Positions 19,001 through 26,619 are shown, counted from the stretch's first letter. The stretch: 35,064 bases of DNA from Bacteroidota bacterium (GCA_013288685.1 JABDBM010000036.1:1402-36465); one strand, 5' to 3'. Made by a program: numbers and translations. Notes: generated by a model not told the origin, from the sequence alone.

Positions 19001-19713
19001 ATAATCCTATCAGATTCACTGATCCTGATGGAACGCATATTGTTTACTATGCCAATGGAACTTCAGGTTTCTCCAATGATGAAGATGATGATGTTCCTGT
19101 AAAAAAGAAAAAGAAGCAAGTCCAATCAAACACTACAGCTCAAGCAGACGCAACTAAAACTGACAAATTCGCAACATATTCGCACATAAAACGAGGATCA
19201 TATACTAAAGCACAATTGATTTCTATGTTAAAGTATTTGGATAGTTTGGTGCCACAAGGGGGGGCTAAAGATTCGAATGTTGGCAGTGGTATTACAAGTG
19301 TAAATGTAGGAAATACGGCCGCAGTTGATGCAGACAAAAGGCCAAACTCGAGTCATACAAAAGAAGACTATCATTTCGATGATATTTCTGCTTTAACTAA
19401 ATACGCAAGTTATTCTTCTTCGTCAACAGCCGATGAAATTAAAAGTTTTTCCTTATTTAGTAACTTTATTAAGGGACTCGATAAAACAAAAAAAACATAT
19501 GATGCCTACGATTCCTTTCCGCCTGAAGACGATAAGAAATCCCAAATGGGACAAGGACTGCGCAAATCTACACTAACAGGTTTAGTAATTGATGACAAAA
19601 CGGGAGACACACTCACTCAAAAACAGTTTGAAAAACGTCCAGGCCCCAATAGTGCAACTGGGCTATATTTTAATCCAACTAAAGGCACATTAACAACGAT
19701 ACCTGAGGAGTAA
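16078..19713 (+). CDS. DUF6443/RHS-core polymorphic toxin with unrecognised cargo (cassette 2)
   Basis: 1211 residues. The signal peptide spans about 18-39 (AGKCLLFACAGIFGSA, then CYAQ). DUF6443 motifs are at about 95-215 (YFDGIDRPIQ, YDQFGRE, KYLPY). YD repeats follow, then the RHS core with YDYGARFYDP at 940-949 and the canonical end TDPDG at 981-985. The 226-residue cargo after it is unlike that of cassette 1: an acidic stretch (DEDDDVP), a KKKKK run, a Ser/Thr-rich middle and a C-terminal part with RPGPNSATGLYFNP. I recognise no toxin fold, and no HExxH is seen. The cassette 2 immunity candidate starts 12 nt after the stop. Core identity with cassette 1 and a divergent tail are typical of polymorphic toxins. 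Confidence 0.84.
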   Translation: MSILVHIIKKIKQGNAGKCLLFACAGIFGSALYTQCYAQTNGPLTLSSPATTGDYSSNTSITFSYPFTTTGPFTATIQSIDCIPLTTNPTASQNFVMTTVPRIFGYTAASQLSGQGTCQVTQTIQYFDGIDRPIQTVQVKGSPFGNDVVQPIAYDQFGREATKYLPYALTTGANDGSYKTNALIPGAGQAKFYTIPPIGVTAISTPQAESNLELSPLNRSLEQGTTGDAWQLTGTVNPSGVTAGHTTKTLYSLNDSTTYWAKQYAINIDGSGNRTLLYQKTYSPNQLDVTIVKDENWPSQLNGDLRLNTTETYTDKLGHVVLKRRYNFTNAIQVLSTYYVYDDLGNLCYVLPPGANPDAGLTSANNQTVLNNLCYQYQYDSRDRITGKRIPGKDWEYTVYNSLDQLVLSQDAIQRTNNQWTVTKYDAFGRPIMAGLWSAGSAIPLATLQASIYSAAQWDTRDYTNNITGYNITSYPTITTILSISYYDNYNNIPSMPVAYVAPTGYNATPTGMPTATKTAVLNTPSDMLWSVLYYDGLGRNIKTYKQHYLGGAVNTGNYDAVVSTYDFTNAPTTTTRQHYTNASTTVPLVTIANQYLYDHIGRKLKTWEQIINDTTATTKTLLSKIDYNEMGQVLTKHLHSTDSVNFYQNIVYSYNERGWLVSSSAPLFAMQLYYNTGTNKQYNGNITYQYYGTPGNLNTSFTYSYDALNRLTSGVASDGYTENGITYDVMGNITALNRYRSGTLIDQLSYNYINTGGYNTNQLQTITDLSGNNAGIKASTTGLAYSYDSNGNVTVDPSRNTGTVSIGYNMLNLPQTITGAKTITYTYDAAGDKLRRVSPATGNTDYIIGIQYDGGALTFIQTEEGKAIPNGHTAYNFEYYLSDNLGNTRVTFDTAPGSVNPKQQDDYYPFGMEIQRAGSGTKNEYLYNKKELQEELGQYDYGARFYDPVIARWNTVDPLSEISRRWSPYNYAENNPIRFTDPDGTHIVYYANGTSGFSNDEDDDVPVKKKKKQVQSNTTAQADATKTDKFATYSHIKRGSYTKAQLISMLKYLDSLVPQGGAKDSNVGSGITSVNVGNTAAVDADKRPNSSHTKEDYHFDDISALTKYASYSSSSTADEIKSFSLFSNFIKGLDKTKKTYDAYDSFPPEDDKKSQMGQGLRKSTLTGLVIDDKTGDTLTQKQFEKRPGPNSATGLYFNPTKGTLTTIPEE

Positions 19714-19725
19714 ACAAAATAAGTT

Positions 19726-20529
19726 ATGAAAAGATATAGAACATTTTTATTGATTTTAGCATTGTTAATAGTTGTCCTATTTAACACGCAGAATATTTAC
19801 AAAGCATATATTTATTTATTTAAAGTAACCACAGTAATTAAACAATATAATAACAAAGGACAATACGATGGTGAAGTTGTATCATATGTGAGAGGGCGTG
19901 TCAATTCCAGAGAAAATTTTAGCAATGGCGTAAGAGAGGGGTGGACAAGGTACTATTTTGAAAATGGACAGCTAAAAAATGAAATATTCTTTAACCATGA
20001 CCACGTAAATGGCATTGAAAAATATTTTTTCATTAATGGCAATATAAATTACACCATGATTTGGGATAATAATTTGCGATCCAAAGGCGAATATTACAAT
20101 CCTCAAAATGGTGGATTGAAGACTTATGTTCAATTCGATAAGAATAGTACCGAAATAGTATCTTATGTCCAATACAATCAATTTAAGAAAATAAGTAAGA
20201 CAATAGGAAATGTTTTTAGTGACAATATTTATTCGAAGCTTAATGGCAGTGATTCCACAGTCTTTTTACGGAATAGCACGTCATATTCCAATGTTAAGGA
20301 CTTATATATAACTGTTGCTACGCCACCTGGTTTGACTCCGCAAATTGAAGCAAATATTAACAATATCAAATACACAAACTTAGCCGTCAAGAGCAGTCCA
20401 CTAATAATCCCGAATCTCTTTACTAAAGAAGGTGATTTTTCAATTACAATATCTGGGAAATTAATAGATTCCAACAAAAAGACTATTAAAACAGATAGTT
20501 TAGATATACGTATTAAAGTAGTTCGATAA
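19726..20529 (+). CDS. Putative immunity protein, YwqK/MORN_2-repeat, membrane-anchored
   Basis: 267 residues. An N-terminal membrane segment (about 6-28) is followed by MORN_2-type repeats at about 40-125 (GQYDGEVVSYVRG, NGVREGWTRYYFENGQLKNE, NGIEKYFFINGNINY). This pattern belongs to the YwqK family, which often acts as the antitoxin or immunity partner of polymorphic toxins. The remaining ~130 residues are beta-rich and unrecognised. It directly follows the cargo end of the cassette 2 toxin, has the same AT-rich composition and has no counterpart in cassette 1. Membrane anchoring suggests protection in the periplasm or at the inner membrane. Another MORN_2 protein lies in the secretion operon (24673-25149), but the two are not close relatives. 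Confidence 0.65.
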   Translation: MKRYRTFLLILALLIVVLFNTQNIYKAYIYLFKVTTVIKQYNNKGQYDGEVVSYVRGRVNSRENFSNGVREGWTRYYFENGQLKNEIFFNHDHVNGIEKYFFINGNINYTMIWDNNLRSKGEYYNPQNGGLKTYVQFDKNSTEIVSYVQYNQFKKISKTIGNVFSDNIYSKLNGSDSTVFLRNSTSYSNVKDLYITVATPPGLTPQIEANINNIKYTNLAVKSSPLIIPNLFTKEGDFSITISGKLIDSNKKTIKTDSLDIRIKVVR

Positions 20530-20536
20530 AATTCCG

Positions 20537-20579
20537 GCGCGAGTATCGGGGGCGCGGAAAAACGTTGTGCTACTCGCGC
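20537..20579. repeat. Hairpin after cassette 2 immunity gene
   Basis: Perfect 9-bp arms GCGCGAGTA (20537-20545) and TACTCGCGC (20571-20579) enclose a 25-nt loop, 7 nt after the immunity stop. It corresponds to 9001-9044 after cassette 1. No T-run follows, so it does not look like a simple terminator. Confidence 0.55.
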
Positions 20580-20742
20580 TAAATGAAACGAGAAGTATAT
20601 CAAGAGGCAGAGTCCAAAGCATATAAATGGTGCGTTTTTTAAGCATATTTAGTCGGGAAAAAGCCAAAGGAGCAAGGGGCCTAATGCCCATAAAACGATA
20701 AGCTGCAAATAAAATAATGCCTAAAAAGCCAGATTTTCAAAC

Positions 20743-20797
20743 CTACTGAAAACTATTACTCATCTAAAAAAGCAGCAACATCGAAATCAAAATAACC
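20743..20797 (-). repeat. Decayed remnant of the gspF 3' end
   Basis: The first 24 bases match the last codons of gspF at 21409 and 10493 exactly (encoding MSNSFQ and the stop on the minus strand). Similarity then fades with small gaps, and the Gln codon before Met has become TAG. About 55 bases are recognisable. Confidence 0.65.
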
Positions 20798-20902
20798 AGA
20801 TGTCCGTAGTTTACGTGGAATGCTGTTCGAAGCTTTTAGCCTCGGATAAACTAAGCCTGTAGTTTGTAACTAGAGGAGAGAACGAGAAGTAGTTTAATGA
20901 GA

Positions 20903-20940
20903 CAAAGCCTGGTAAAAAATTTTGCCGGGCTTTGTTTATA
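20903..20940 (+). terminator. Second copy of the cassette terminator
   Basis: Ten-base arms 20903-20912 and 20925-20934 have the same sequence as the cassette 1 terminator stem. The loop is 12 nt, and TTTATAATTT follows. It lies about 370 nt after the cassette 2 immunity gene, beyond the gspF remnant, so it may belong to a lost cassette rather than to cassette 2. Confidence 0.55.
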
Positions 20941-21408
20941 ATTTGGCTTCTGAATGTCTCTTATTTAATAAAGGCTATTATGCAGATGATTTCATTATAA
21001 AAAAATGATTTATATTATTGATTGTCGAATAGGTACTATATTAACCAATGATTAAATATTAATTATTTGACTATCAATTATTTAGCACTATTTCATAATA
21101 TTCCGTGTTTGATGTTCCGAAAAAAATGCAAATTGCTCTCAGGATGGGCGTTTTTGCAGCGTTAAACGCATAAAATAGATGCCAGATCTCACTTTTTTTA
21201 TAAAAACACGTTGTTTGGACCGGTTGATTTTCAGCGCATTGGCAAATATTAGCCAATGATCAAAATGCAAATGATTGATTATTAGTTGTTTAATTGTTTT
21301 AAACAATTGTCCGCTGTGTAAAAGTGGAACGCTTGGTTAAAAGAGCTAATTTCGGATCGCTAACTTAGCAGGAAATTAGTCCTTGCCCTATAGTAATAAC
21401 CGTAAAAC

Positions 21409-22560
21409 CTACTGAAAACTATTACTCATCTGAAACAACGGTAAATACATCGCAATTAATATAACGCCAACTATAAAACCCAAAAAAATGATAATCAAGG
21501 GCTCCATCATACTGCTTAGCGTGGAGGTTTTGTATTCCACTTCTTCAATATATTGTTCGGATATTTTGCCAAAAAAGTAATCGAGTTGGTTGGTTTCCTC
21601 GCCTACTTTTACCAGTTGTATCATTTTAGAGGGATACACTTTAAACTGCTGCAAACTTTCGTGCAGGGATTTGCCGTTCATTATATCATCCTCCACTTTC
21701 TGTAAAGACGATTCAATGGGATAATAACGGATCATCTGCCGTATCAAAGCAATAGCCCGTAACAATGGGAGTTTTGCGCTTATGAGCAGCCGCATAGAAT
21801 TACAAAAGCGGGCCAAATATATTTTTTGCACCAGATTGCCAATAAGCGGCGTACGCAATAATATTTTTGAGAACACCTCCCTAAACTTTTCGGTTTTTCG
21901 GGTAAAAAGGATAAACCCAACTATAAAAGCAACAAAGATAATAAACCGCCAAAAGTTGCTTTCCATGGCATTGGAGACACCGATAATTTTTTCAGTTATC
22001 CAGGGTAAATGCCCGCCAAAGCGTTTAAATACATCGCCAAACATGGGCACTACAAACTTCAGCATAAAAAAAACCGCACCTAACGAGGTAGTAAGTACCA
22101 CGCAGGGGTAAGTGAGAGCTGATACTATTTTGCGGCGCTGCTTTATTTTGTTTTGGTAAAACTTGGCCAAATCGCTCAGTACCTCTATCAGCTTCCCGGT
22201 TTCCTCGCCAATTTGCAAACTATACACTTCGTATAAACTAAATTTCCCGGTTTGCTGCAAGGCTTGAGAAAATGTGGTGCCGCCCAAAACGCTATCCTGT
22301 ATATTTTTATACAGTTCTTTGTCCTTTGGCTTTTGCTGGTCGGCGGTAATGAGTTCAAAGCTGCTTTTGAGGTTAATACCCGCTTGCAGCAGCGAGCTTA
22401 ATTCCAGGTACAGGTATTCTTTCTTTTTATCGGGTAGTTCCTTGTTGCCAAAACTAATGTCGCGGTTTAAAAGCGCCGCAAGTCCGCCGCTGCTGTCATC
22501 TGCATTTGATGGCTTGACCACCTTTTTATTTTCGTACCTGCTTAAATCAATTGATGGCAT
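21409..22560 (-). CDS. gspF: GspF/PilC-family inner-membrane platform protein
   Basis: 383 residues, usual length for the family. Two T2SSF domains (about 45-165 and 250-375) are each linked to membrane segments: about 150-172, 200-222 and the last hydrophobic stretch (MEPLIIIFLGFIVGVILI). The sequence KEYLYLELSSLLQAGINL and the later ARFCNSMRLLISAKLPLLRAI are typical. GspF recruits the assembly ATPase and drives pseudopilus growth in type II secretion. It is the last gene of a seven-gene operon and its start overlaps the upstream pseudopilin by 14 nt. No gspE ATPase or gspD secretin gene is next to it, so these must be elsewhere. Its 3' end is repeated at 10493-10717 and 20743-20797. Confidence 0.88.
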   Translation of the reverse strand: MPSIDLSRYENKKVVKPSNADDSSGGLAALLNRDISFGNKELPDKKKEYLYLELSSLLQAGINLKSSFELITADQQKPKDKELYKNIQDSVLGGTTFSQALQQTGKFSLYEVYSLQIGEETGKLIEVLSDLAKFYQNKIKQRRKIVSALTYPCVVLTTSLGAVFFMLKFVVPMFGDVFKRFGGHLPWITEKIIGVSNAMESNFWRFIIFVAFIVGFILFTRKTEKFREVFSKILLRTPLIGNLVQKIYLARFCNSMRLLISAKLPLLRAIALIRQMIRYYPIESSLQKVEDDIMNGKSLHESLQQFKVYPSKMIQLVKVGEETNQLDYFFGKISEQYIEEVEYKTSTLSSMMEPLIIIFLGFIVGVILIAMYLPLFQMSNSFQ

Positions 22561-23053
22561 TGGGGTTTCTTTGTATCAGGTTTACGGAACTGTATAATTT
22601 ATGGTAATGGCAGGGGAATTTTTCGGTTTGAAAAATCAGCATAAAGCTGATATCATCTATCCGGTTGTTTTCTTCCGTTTCCTGTATTTCGTTTACCGGC
22701 GTATTTTCAAATGTAGTATTCACACTCTGCGTTTGTACTTTAAAGGTATCAATCCGGGCGGCATCTCGGATAATAAAATTGGTTGTAAATTCATAATTTA
22801 CTATTTTGTCATCGCTGGTTAAAACTATACCTTTTTCGTTTTTTATAACGGTTTGCGCTTGCTCAAAATCGCGGGTCAGCAGATGATCCAGGGTAACTAA
22901 AACGGCCACATCCTCATTTTTTGTGGTAAAGGAATGATACGATTTCAGCACAATGGAGTAAGATGTATAGGCAATGCCAATGAGCAAGCCGGCAATCAGC
23001 ATGGTTATCGTTACCTCCATTATGGTAAATGCTTTAACCCTGTGTTTGTTCAT
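22547..23053 (-). CDS. Pseudopilin-like protein (PulJ-type minor pseudopilin)
   Basis: 168 residues. A short basic leader (MNKHRVKA) is followed by FTIMEVTITMLIAGLLIG, the hydrophobic helix of type IV prepilins, with the conserved Glu at +5. The residue before the predicted cut is Ala, not the nearly invariant Gly. The rest is a beta-rich pseudopilin head, with length and order in the operon fitting a GspJ-like minor pseudopilin, but the assignment to J is a guess. Its start overlaps the stop of the next upstream pseudopilin gene by 4 nt and its 3' end overlaps gspF. Confidence 0.75.
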   Translation of the reverse strand: MNKHRVKAFTIMEVTITMLIAGLLIGIAYTSYSIVLKSYHSFTTKNEDVAVLVTLDHLLTRDFEQAQTVIKNEKGIVLTSDDKIVNYEFTTNFIIRDAARIDTFKVQTQSVNTTFENTPVNEIQETEENNRIDDISFMLIFQTEKFPCHYHKLYSSVNLIQRNPNAIN

Positions 23054-23409
23054 GGCTGGTTAATAATTACTTTTTGTAATTCGGCAATTTTTTGCTGGTT
23101 AATGTCGTACGCCGTTAAATGTATTTCGGTTAAATTACTTTCGCCATTGTAAGGTTTGGCTTCCTGTTCAACTCTGAAATCGTCGATATTAAAAGTTTGC
23201 GTAGTATTATTGGCCGTATGTTCTGCATTCAGCATTGTTTCGCGCAATAAAGCTTGCGCCCTGATTTTTTTTGCAGATAACGACAAGCGCAACACATTGC
23301 TAAAAATCATCATAGCGATGCCAAAAACGGTTACTATGATGATCATTGATATTACCACCTCCATAATGGTAGAGGCCCTTACCCGGTTATTTAATTTGCT
23401 TCCAGCCAT
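23050..23409 (-). CDS. Pseudopilin-like protein (small, PulI-type)
   Basis: 119 residues. Leader MAGSKLNNRVRA then STIMEVVISMIIIVTVFGIAM: a prepilin-type helix with Glu at +5, but with Ala at -1 and Ser at +1. The short head domain (about 85 residues) fits a GspI-like minor pseudopilin. It overlaps its upstream neighbour by 19 nt and the downstream pseudopilin by 4 nt, so the three genes are translated as a unit. Processing by a prepilin peptidase is likely but not certain because of the altered cleavage residues. Confidence 0.72.
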   Translation of the reverse strand: MAGSKLNNRVRASTIMEVVISMIIIVTVFGIAMMIFSNVLRLSLSAKKIRAQALLRETMLNAEHTANNTTQTFNIDDFRVEQEAKPYNGESNLTEIHLTAYDINQQKIAELQKVIINQP

Positions 23410-24653
23410 TGTAATACTTTTTTTTGTTTGGCAGCCACCGGCATTAATCCGCTGGTTAAATAATAGGGCGACAATGCTTTTGCATCAATGGTGGCATTAA
23501 TCAAATAGTTTTCAAACCTTGTAAATGAGTTTTGGTATAAAAACCGGCTGGTAAAAGCGCTGCCATCTATTTCAACGCCGTCCTTTAATTCCAGTATCCC
23601 CTGGGCATACACCTGCCCGGTAATTTTTACTTTTTTCATTAGTGAAATTAGGGGTTTTACGGAACTTTCGACTTTCTCGTATGTAAATATAATCCCATTA
23701 AAGATGGTGTTTTCGCCAATCGATATTTTTGCCTGCGAAGCAACAATGGGCGTTTGAAGGCGAAACAGTCCCAAACAGGAAGGGTAATCAAACCGGCAGT
23801 TCTCCTCAACTTTAATTGAATCGGTAGCAAAAAGCTGGCAATTACCATGAAAGCCACTTTTTACGATTATTGATTTTGCAAAAACCAGCGTATTTTTTAA
23901 TACTGCGGTGCTGTCAATAATCAGTGTTGTATCCGAAAATAATAGCACGTTGCCGTTGATGTAAATATCACTAACCGTTTGAATTTGCTTTTTGAAATTA
24001 ACCACACGGGCCGGTTTTAAAAACGATGCGGTAACTGAATCGTTTTTCGGCAAAGTGCGGCCGTTGGCTTGTTGGCTAAAGTAATGCTGTAACTCGGTTA
24101 TTTTCGTTTCATCCAAAATAGGCAGCTTTTTGTCGCTGGTATGTCGGGTGCCGATTATTAACCGCCTATCGCCGGTATAGGCTTTATTATCAACATAAGC
24201 CTGCTGCACACCCGCTTTGGGGATGTAGGCATCACCCAGGATCGTGGTTTTTCCACTCAGCGAAAAAGGACGGTCTTCATCAATTAAATATAAGGCAGCC
24301 CACTTGGTGGAGTCGATGCTGTTGGCGATGGAAAGGATTTTAAATAGTGTATCCCGCTGGCTAAATGCTTTGACTATGCCAATATCATACAATCCCCAGG
24401 AAATCCGTTTAAGGGTAACAGAGTCTTCGTCATTGGCAAACAGGCTGAATGTTTTTTCCTGCGAATACGGAATATCAGCACCGGCCAGCAAAATATTAAT
24501 TCCGGATGAAAGGTTATTTTCCAGTTTTTCGTACCGGAATTTCTTTTGGTATTCCGTTTTATAAAAATAAGCCGCAACAATGAGCGCAGCGCAAAGCAAA
24601 CCGATTACTAAGGCAATAATGATAACAATATAAAGGGCCGAGCCTTTGAGCAT
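23391..24653 (-). CDS. Minor pseudopilin / PilX-GspK-like membrane protein
   Basis: 420 residues from the ATG at 24653. A longer frame opens at 24737, but that start would overlap the upstream gene by 65 nt. The shorter start places MLKGSALYIVIIIALVIGLL at the N-terminus, the usual form of PilX/GspK-like proteins (no Glu at +5). The large remainder holds a parallel beta-helix-like region at about 215-345 (repeats such as VNFKKQIQTVSDIYINGNV, IIVKSGFHGNCQL, ENTIFNGIIFTYE), which resembles polymer-forming domains. In type II systems GspK caps the pseudopilus tip. The gene starts 19 nt after the MORN gene. Confidence 0.65.
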   Translation of the reverse strand: MLKGSALYIVIIIALVIGLLCAALIVAAYFYKTEYQKKFRYEKLENNLSSGINILLAGADIPYSQEKTFSLFANDEDSVTLKRISWGLYDIGIVKAFSQRDTLFKILSIANSIDSTKWAALYLIDEDRPFSLSGKTTILGDAYIPKAGVQQAYVDNKAYTGDRRLIIGTRHTSDKKLPILDETKITELQHYFSQQANGRTLPKNDSVTASFLKPARVVNFKKQIQTVSDIYINGNVLLFSDTTLIIDSTAVLKNTLVFAKSIIVKSGFHGNCQLFATDSIKVEENCRFDYPSCLGLFRLQTPIVASQAKISIGENTIFNGIIFTYEKVESSVKPLISLMKKVKITGQVYAQGILELKDGVEIDGSAFTSRFLYQNSFTRFENYLINATIDAKALSPYYLTSGLMPVAAKQKKVLQWLEAN

Positions 24654-24672
24654 AATGAATGATAATCCGCAA

Positions 24673-25149
24673 TTATTGTTTAGTTTTTTTGATGAGAGAA
24701 TCCGCTGGCTGATCTTTTGGTTTTCTTTTAAAAACATTCAGTTTATCCCAAAATGACACCGTGCTTACTGTAACTATTGCACCGTTTTTCCAGGTTGATT
24801 GAGCCGATAGGGTGCCATCTTCGTTCCAGCTTTTCCAAACGCCGTCTTTTAAGCCTTTTTTAAAAACGCCTTGTTGTTTCAGGTTTTTGTTTAAATAAAA
24901 TTCAGCGTACTGACCATTCAACAATTTCCCGCTAAAACCACCCTGCGAGGAATGGATTTGATTGGCATCATACCAATAATAAAACAGATTGGACTTAATA
25001 TCCGGACTGGACTTCAGCGGTTTTATTTCGGCCAGTATAATTTTATCTGCTTGAATAATTCTTACCCTGTTAAGTCCATAGTCCGGCATTTGCTGTGCGC
25101 ATAGCGAAGCTGAAATAAAAAAAGTAAACAGAAATAGAATAATTCTCAT
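24673..25149 (-). CDS. Secreted MORN_2/YwqK-like protein in the secretion operon
   Basis: 158 residues. A signal peptide (about 3-17, cleavage after LCA) is followed by an N-terminal unrecognised part and two to three MORN_2 units at about 75-128 (GKLLNGQYAEFYLNKNLKQQ, GVFKKGLKDGVWKSWNEDG, LSAQSTWKNG). The C-terminus is basic. It lies inside the pseudopilin operon (4-nt overlap with the upstream gene), so it may be a structural or regulatory part of the machine, although the repeat type is often seen in immunity proteins. Function is not known. Confidence 0.6.
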   Translation of the reverse strand: MRIILFLFTFFISASLCAQQMPDYGLNRVRIIQADKIILAEIKPLKSSPDIKSNLFYYWYDANQIHSSQGGFSGKLLNGQYAEFYLNKNLKQQGVFKKGLKDGVWKSWNEDGTLSAQSTWKNGAIVTVSTVSFWDKLNVFKRKPKDQPADSLIKKTKQ

Positions 25150-25652
25150 TGGACAGCTTTTCTAATCGTAATAAATTTTGTTTTGCCGTTAAAACTGATT
25201 TTAATGGAGTCGCGAAGGTTTTTAATCAGCTTAACCTGGTCTTTCATTTCTCCTTCCGAAAGCATTTCGTTTTTACCGTTGATCGTAATCAAAGTTGTCA
25301 GTTTTTTTGAAGCAGGGTTAAGGATATATCCTGAATATTGGATAAAGCCCCAGTTAAACGTCGGTTTTACGGGCAATGAAGCTATACTTTTAACAGGCCT
25401 TATTTTAGCCGCCTGGCTGATGGTATCTTTTTGTTTTACCAAACCAAACGGGTCCCGGTAATTTAATAGCAAATGCGTAGTGTCAACGGGCACCGCAAAA
25501 TCGTTAAAGGGTTCCTTTTTTATCGTGTTGGGAACAACAGGGGCTGAATTATCATCATTTGCCGATACCGCATCAAATATCCTGTAAATAATGAGACCCC
25601 AAACTACTACTACCACCAAACCCAATAAGTAAGTGAACTTCTTATTTTTCAT
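25146..25652 (-). CDS. PilP/GspC-like inner-membrane protein
   Basis: 168 residues. A single N-terminal membrane segment (about 6-24) is followed by a linker and a small beta domain from about residue 95 (FNWGFIQYSGYILNPASKKL, TTLITINGKNEMLSEGEM). The short cytoplasmic tail, one membrane pass, the DPFG motif and the late beta domain are features of PilP/GspC proteins, which link the inner-membrane platform to the secretin. Similarity is structural in style rather than by a clear signature, so the assignment is tentative. It starts 7 nt after the lipoprotein stop and overlaps the MORN gene by 4 nt. Confidence 0.55.
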   Translation of the reverse strand: MKNKKFTYLLGLVVVVVWGLIIYRIFDAVSANDDNSAPVVPNTIKKEPFNDFAVPVDTTHLLLNYRDPFGLVKQKDTISQAAKIRPVKSIASLPVKPTFNWGFIQYSGYILNPASKKLTTLITINGKNEMLSEGEMKDQVKLIKNLRDSIKISFNGKTKFITIRKAVQ

Positions 25653-25659
25653 AACTTGA

Positions 25660-26619
25660 CTATTGCAGCGTAAAGCTTCTTAAAATACTTGCCTGGCCCT
25701 CGTTGCCTGCCGCATCAATTGCTGATACCTTCCAATATATTTTATCGCCCGAGGCACCGGACGCAAAACTATAACTGGTCGTATTTAAAGTCACCGGGAA
25801 AGTAGAATTATAGAGCGTTGTGGAGTCGCTTTTAAATACATAGAGTTTATAGCGGACAGATGTAGCAATCGCACTCCATTGAAGGCTTACCGGCAAAGGT
25901 ACGGTAAGTGCGTCAGCGGGAGAAGATAAGCTAACCTGTGCAGGTGGCGTATGATCATAAGTTATAGAATTGATGACCGACCATTGCGCCCGTGCAGTGT
26001 CATTTTCGGCTCGAACGCGCCATTGATAGGTTTTGTCCTTTGGAAAGGTGAAGCTAATTTGCTGGCCGGGAATAACCATGTTCGCTATAATAGCCTTTTC
26101 ATCCACAAAGTTATTGGTATCAATTTCAAAACGATATTGTGTAGCCCCATACAAATTACTCCATTGGAAAATAAATGGGCTTTGATTGGTAAGAAAATTA
26201 TTAGCAGGCGAACTTAGCTGCACCGATTGTTGTTTAATTGAAGTAGCCGCAACCGAAAAACTGCGCGGCGTGCAATATGCAGTTTGTGAACTTCCATTTT
26301 GCGCTAAAACCCGCCATTGATAATTGCCCGGACTAAGGTTGTATGAAAACTTATAACTTTTTACGATTGTATCCAAAACTAAACTTCCCGGCGACGTAAA
26401 GCTCGGCGTAACTACCTGTAAATGGTAGGAAAGCGCATGGTTAACCTGATCCCACCAAAAATTAACGGTGTAACTGGTACTGGTGTACTGGTCGGAAGGC
26501 GCTTCTAATGTCACCTGGCTTTTATTGATGGATGGTTCGATGATGTCATCGCAGGACGAGAGCAAAGTGGCAACCGCACATAATGCTATCAACAGATAAG
26601 ATAAAGGCCTTGATTCCAT
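25660..26619 (-). CDS. Lipoprotein with three FN3/Ig-like domains
   Basis: 319 residues. The signal ends in LLSSC with lipid-anchor Cys23. Three repeated beta-sandwich units follow at about 36-128, 132-222 and 226-318, each with the pattern LxSPA...F.W....A..Y.....D. and WRV.A or WKVSA near its end. It is the first gene of the operon. The unit resembles surface or periplasmic Ig-like lipoproteins of Bacteroidota. In this context it could support the outer-membrane part of the machine. No enzyme motif is seen. Confidence 0.7.
   Translation of the reverse strand: MESRPLSYLLIALCAVATLLSSCDDIIEPSINKSQVTLEAPSDQYTSTSYTVNFWWDQVNHALSYHLQVVTPSFTSPGSLVLDTIVKSYKFSYNLSPGNYQWRVLAQNGSSQTAYCTPRSFSVAATSIKQQSVQLSSPANNFLTNQSPFIFQWSNLYGATQYRFEIDTNNFVDEKAIIANMVIPGQQISFTFPKDKTYQWRVRAENDTARAQWSVINSITYDHTPPAQVSLSSPADALTVPLPVSLQWSAIATSVRYKLYVFKSDSTTLYNSTFPVTLNTTSYSFASGASGDKIYWKVSAIDAAGNEGQASILRSFTLQ

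Larger units (their letters stand above)
20530..21408. other. Gene-free scar between cassette 2 and the secretion operon
   Basis: No credible gene in 879 bases. It contains the cassette-end hairpin (20537-20579), a first AACGAGAAGTA (20587-20597), a decayed gspF 3' end (20743-20797), a second AACGAGAAGTA (20881-20891) and the second terminator (20903-20934). Very AT-rich DNA follows, with a perfect palindrome (8-bp arms at 21292-21299 and 21301-21308). Two cassette ends and one gspF end in this order suggest a further cassette that was lost. Confidence 0.5.

Noticed and set aside
20229..20691. Minus-strand open frames across the end of the YwqK gene and the hairpin
   Set aside because: They read the immunity gene and cassette-end repeat in antisense and have no protein-like pattern.
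21292..21308. Perfect 8-bp palindrome in the AT-rich spacer
   Set aside because: In AT-rich DNA such a palindrome is expected by chance, and no neighbouring promoter or repeated copy supports an operator.
24654..24737. Longer start for the GspK-like gene
   Set aside because: It would overlap the upstream gene by 65 nt and bury the pseudopilin helix 28 residues inside; the ATG at 24653 gives the normal N-terminus.
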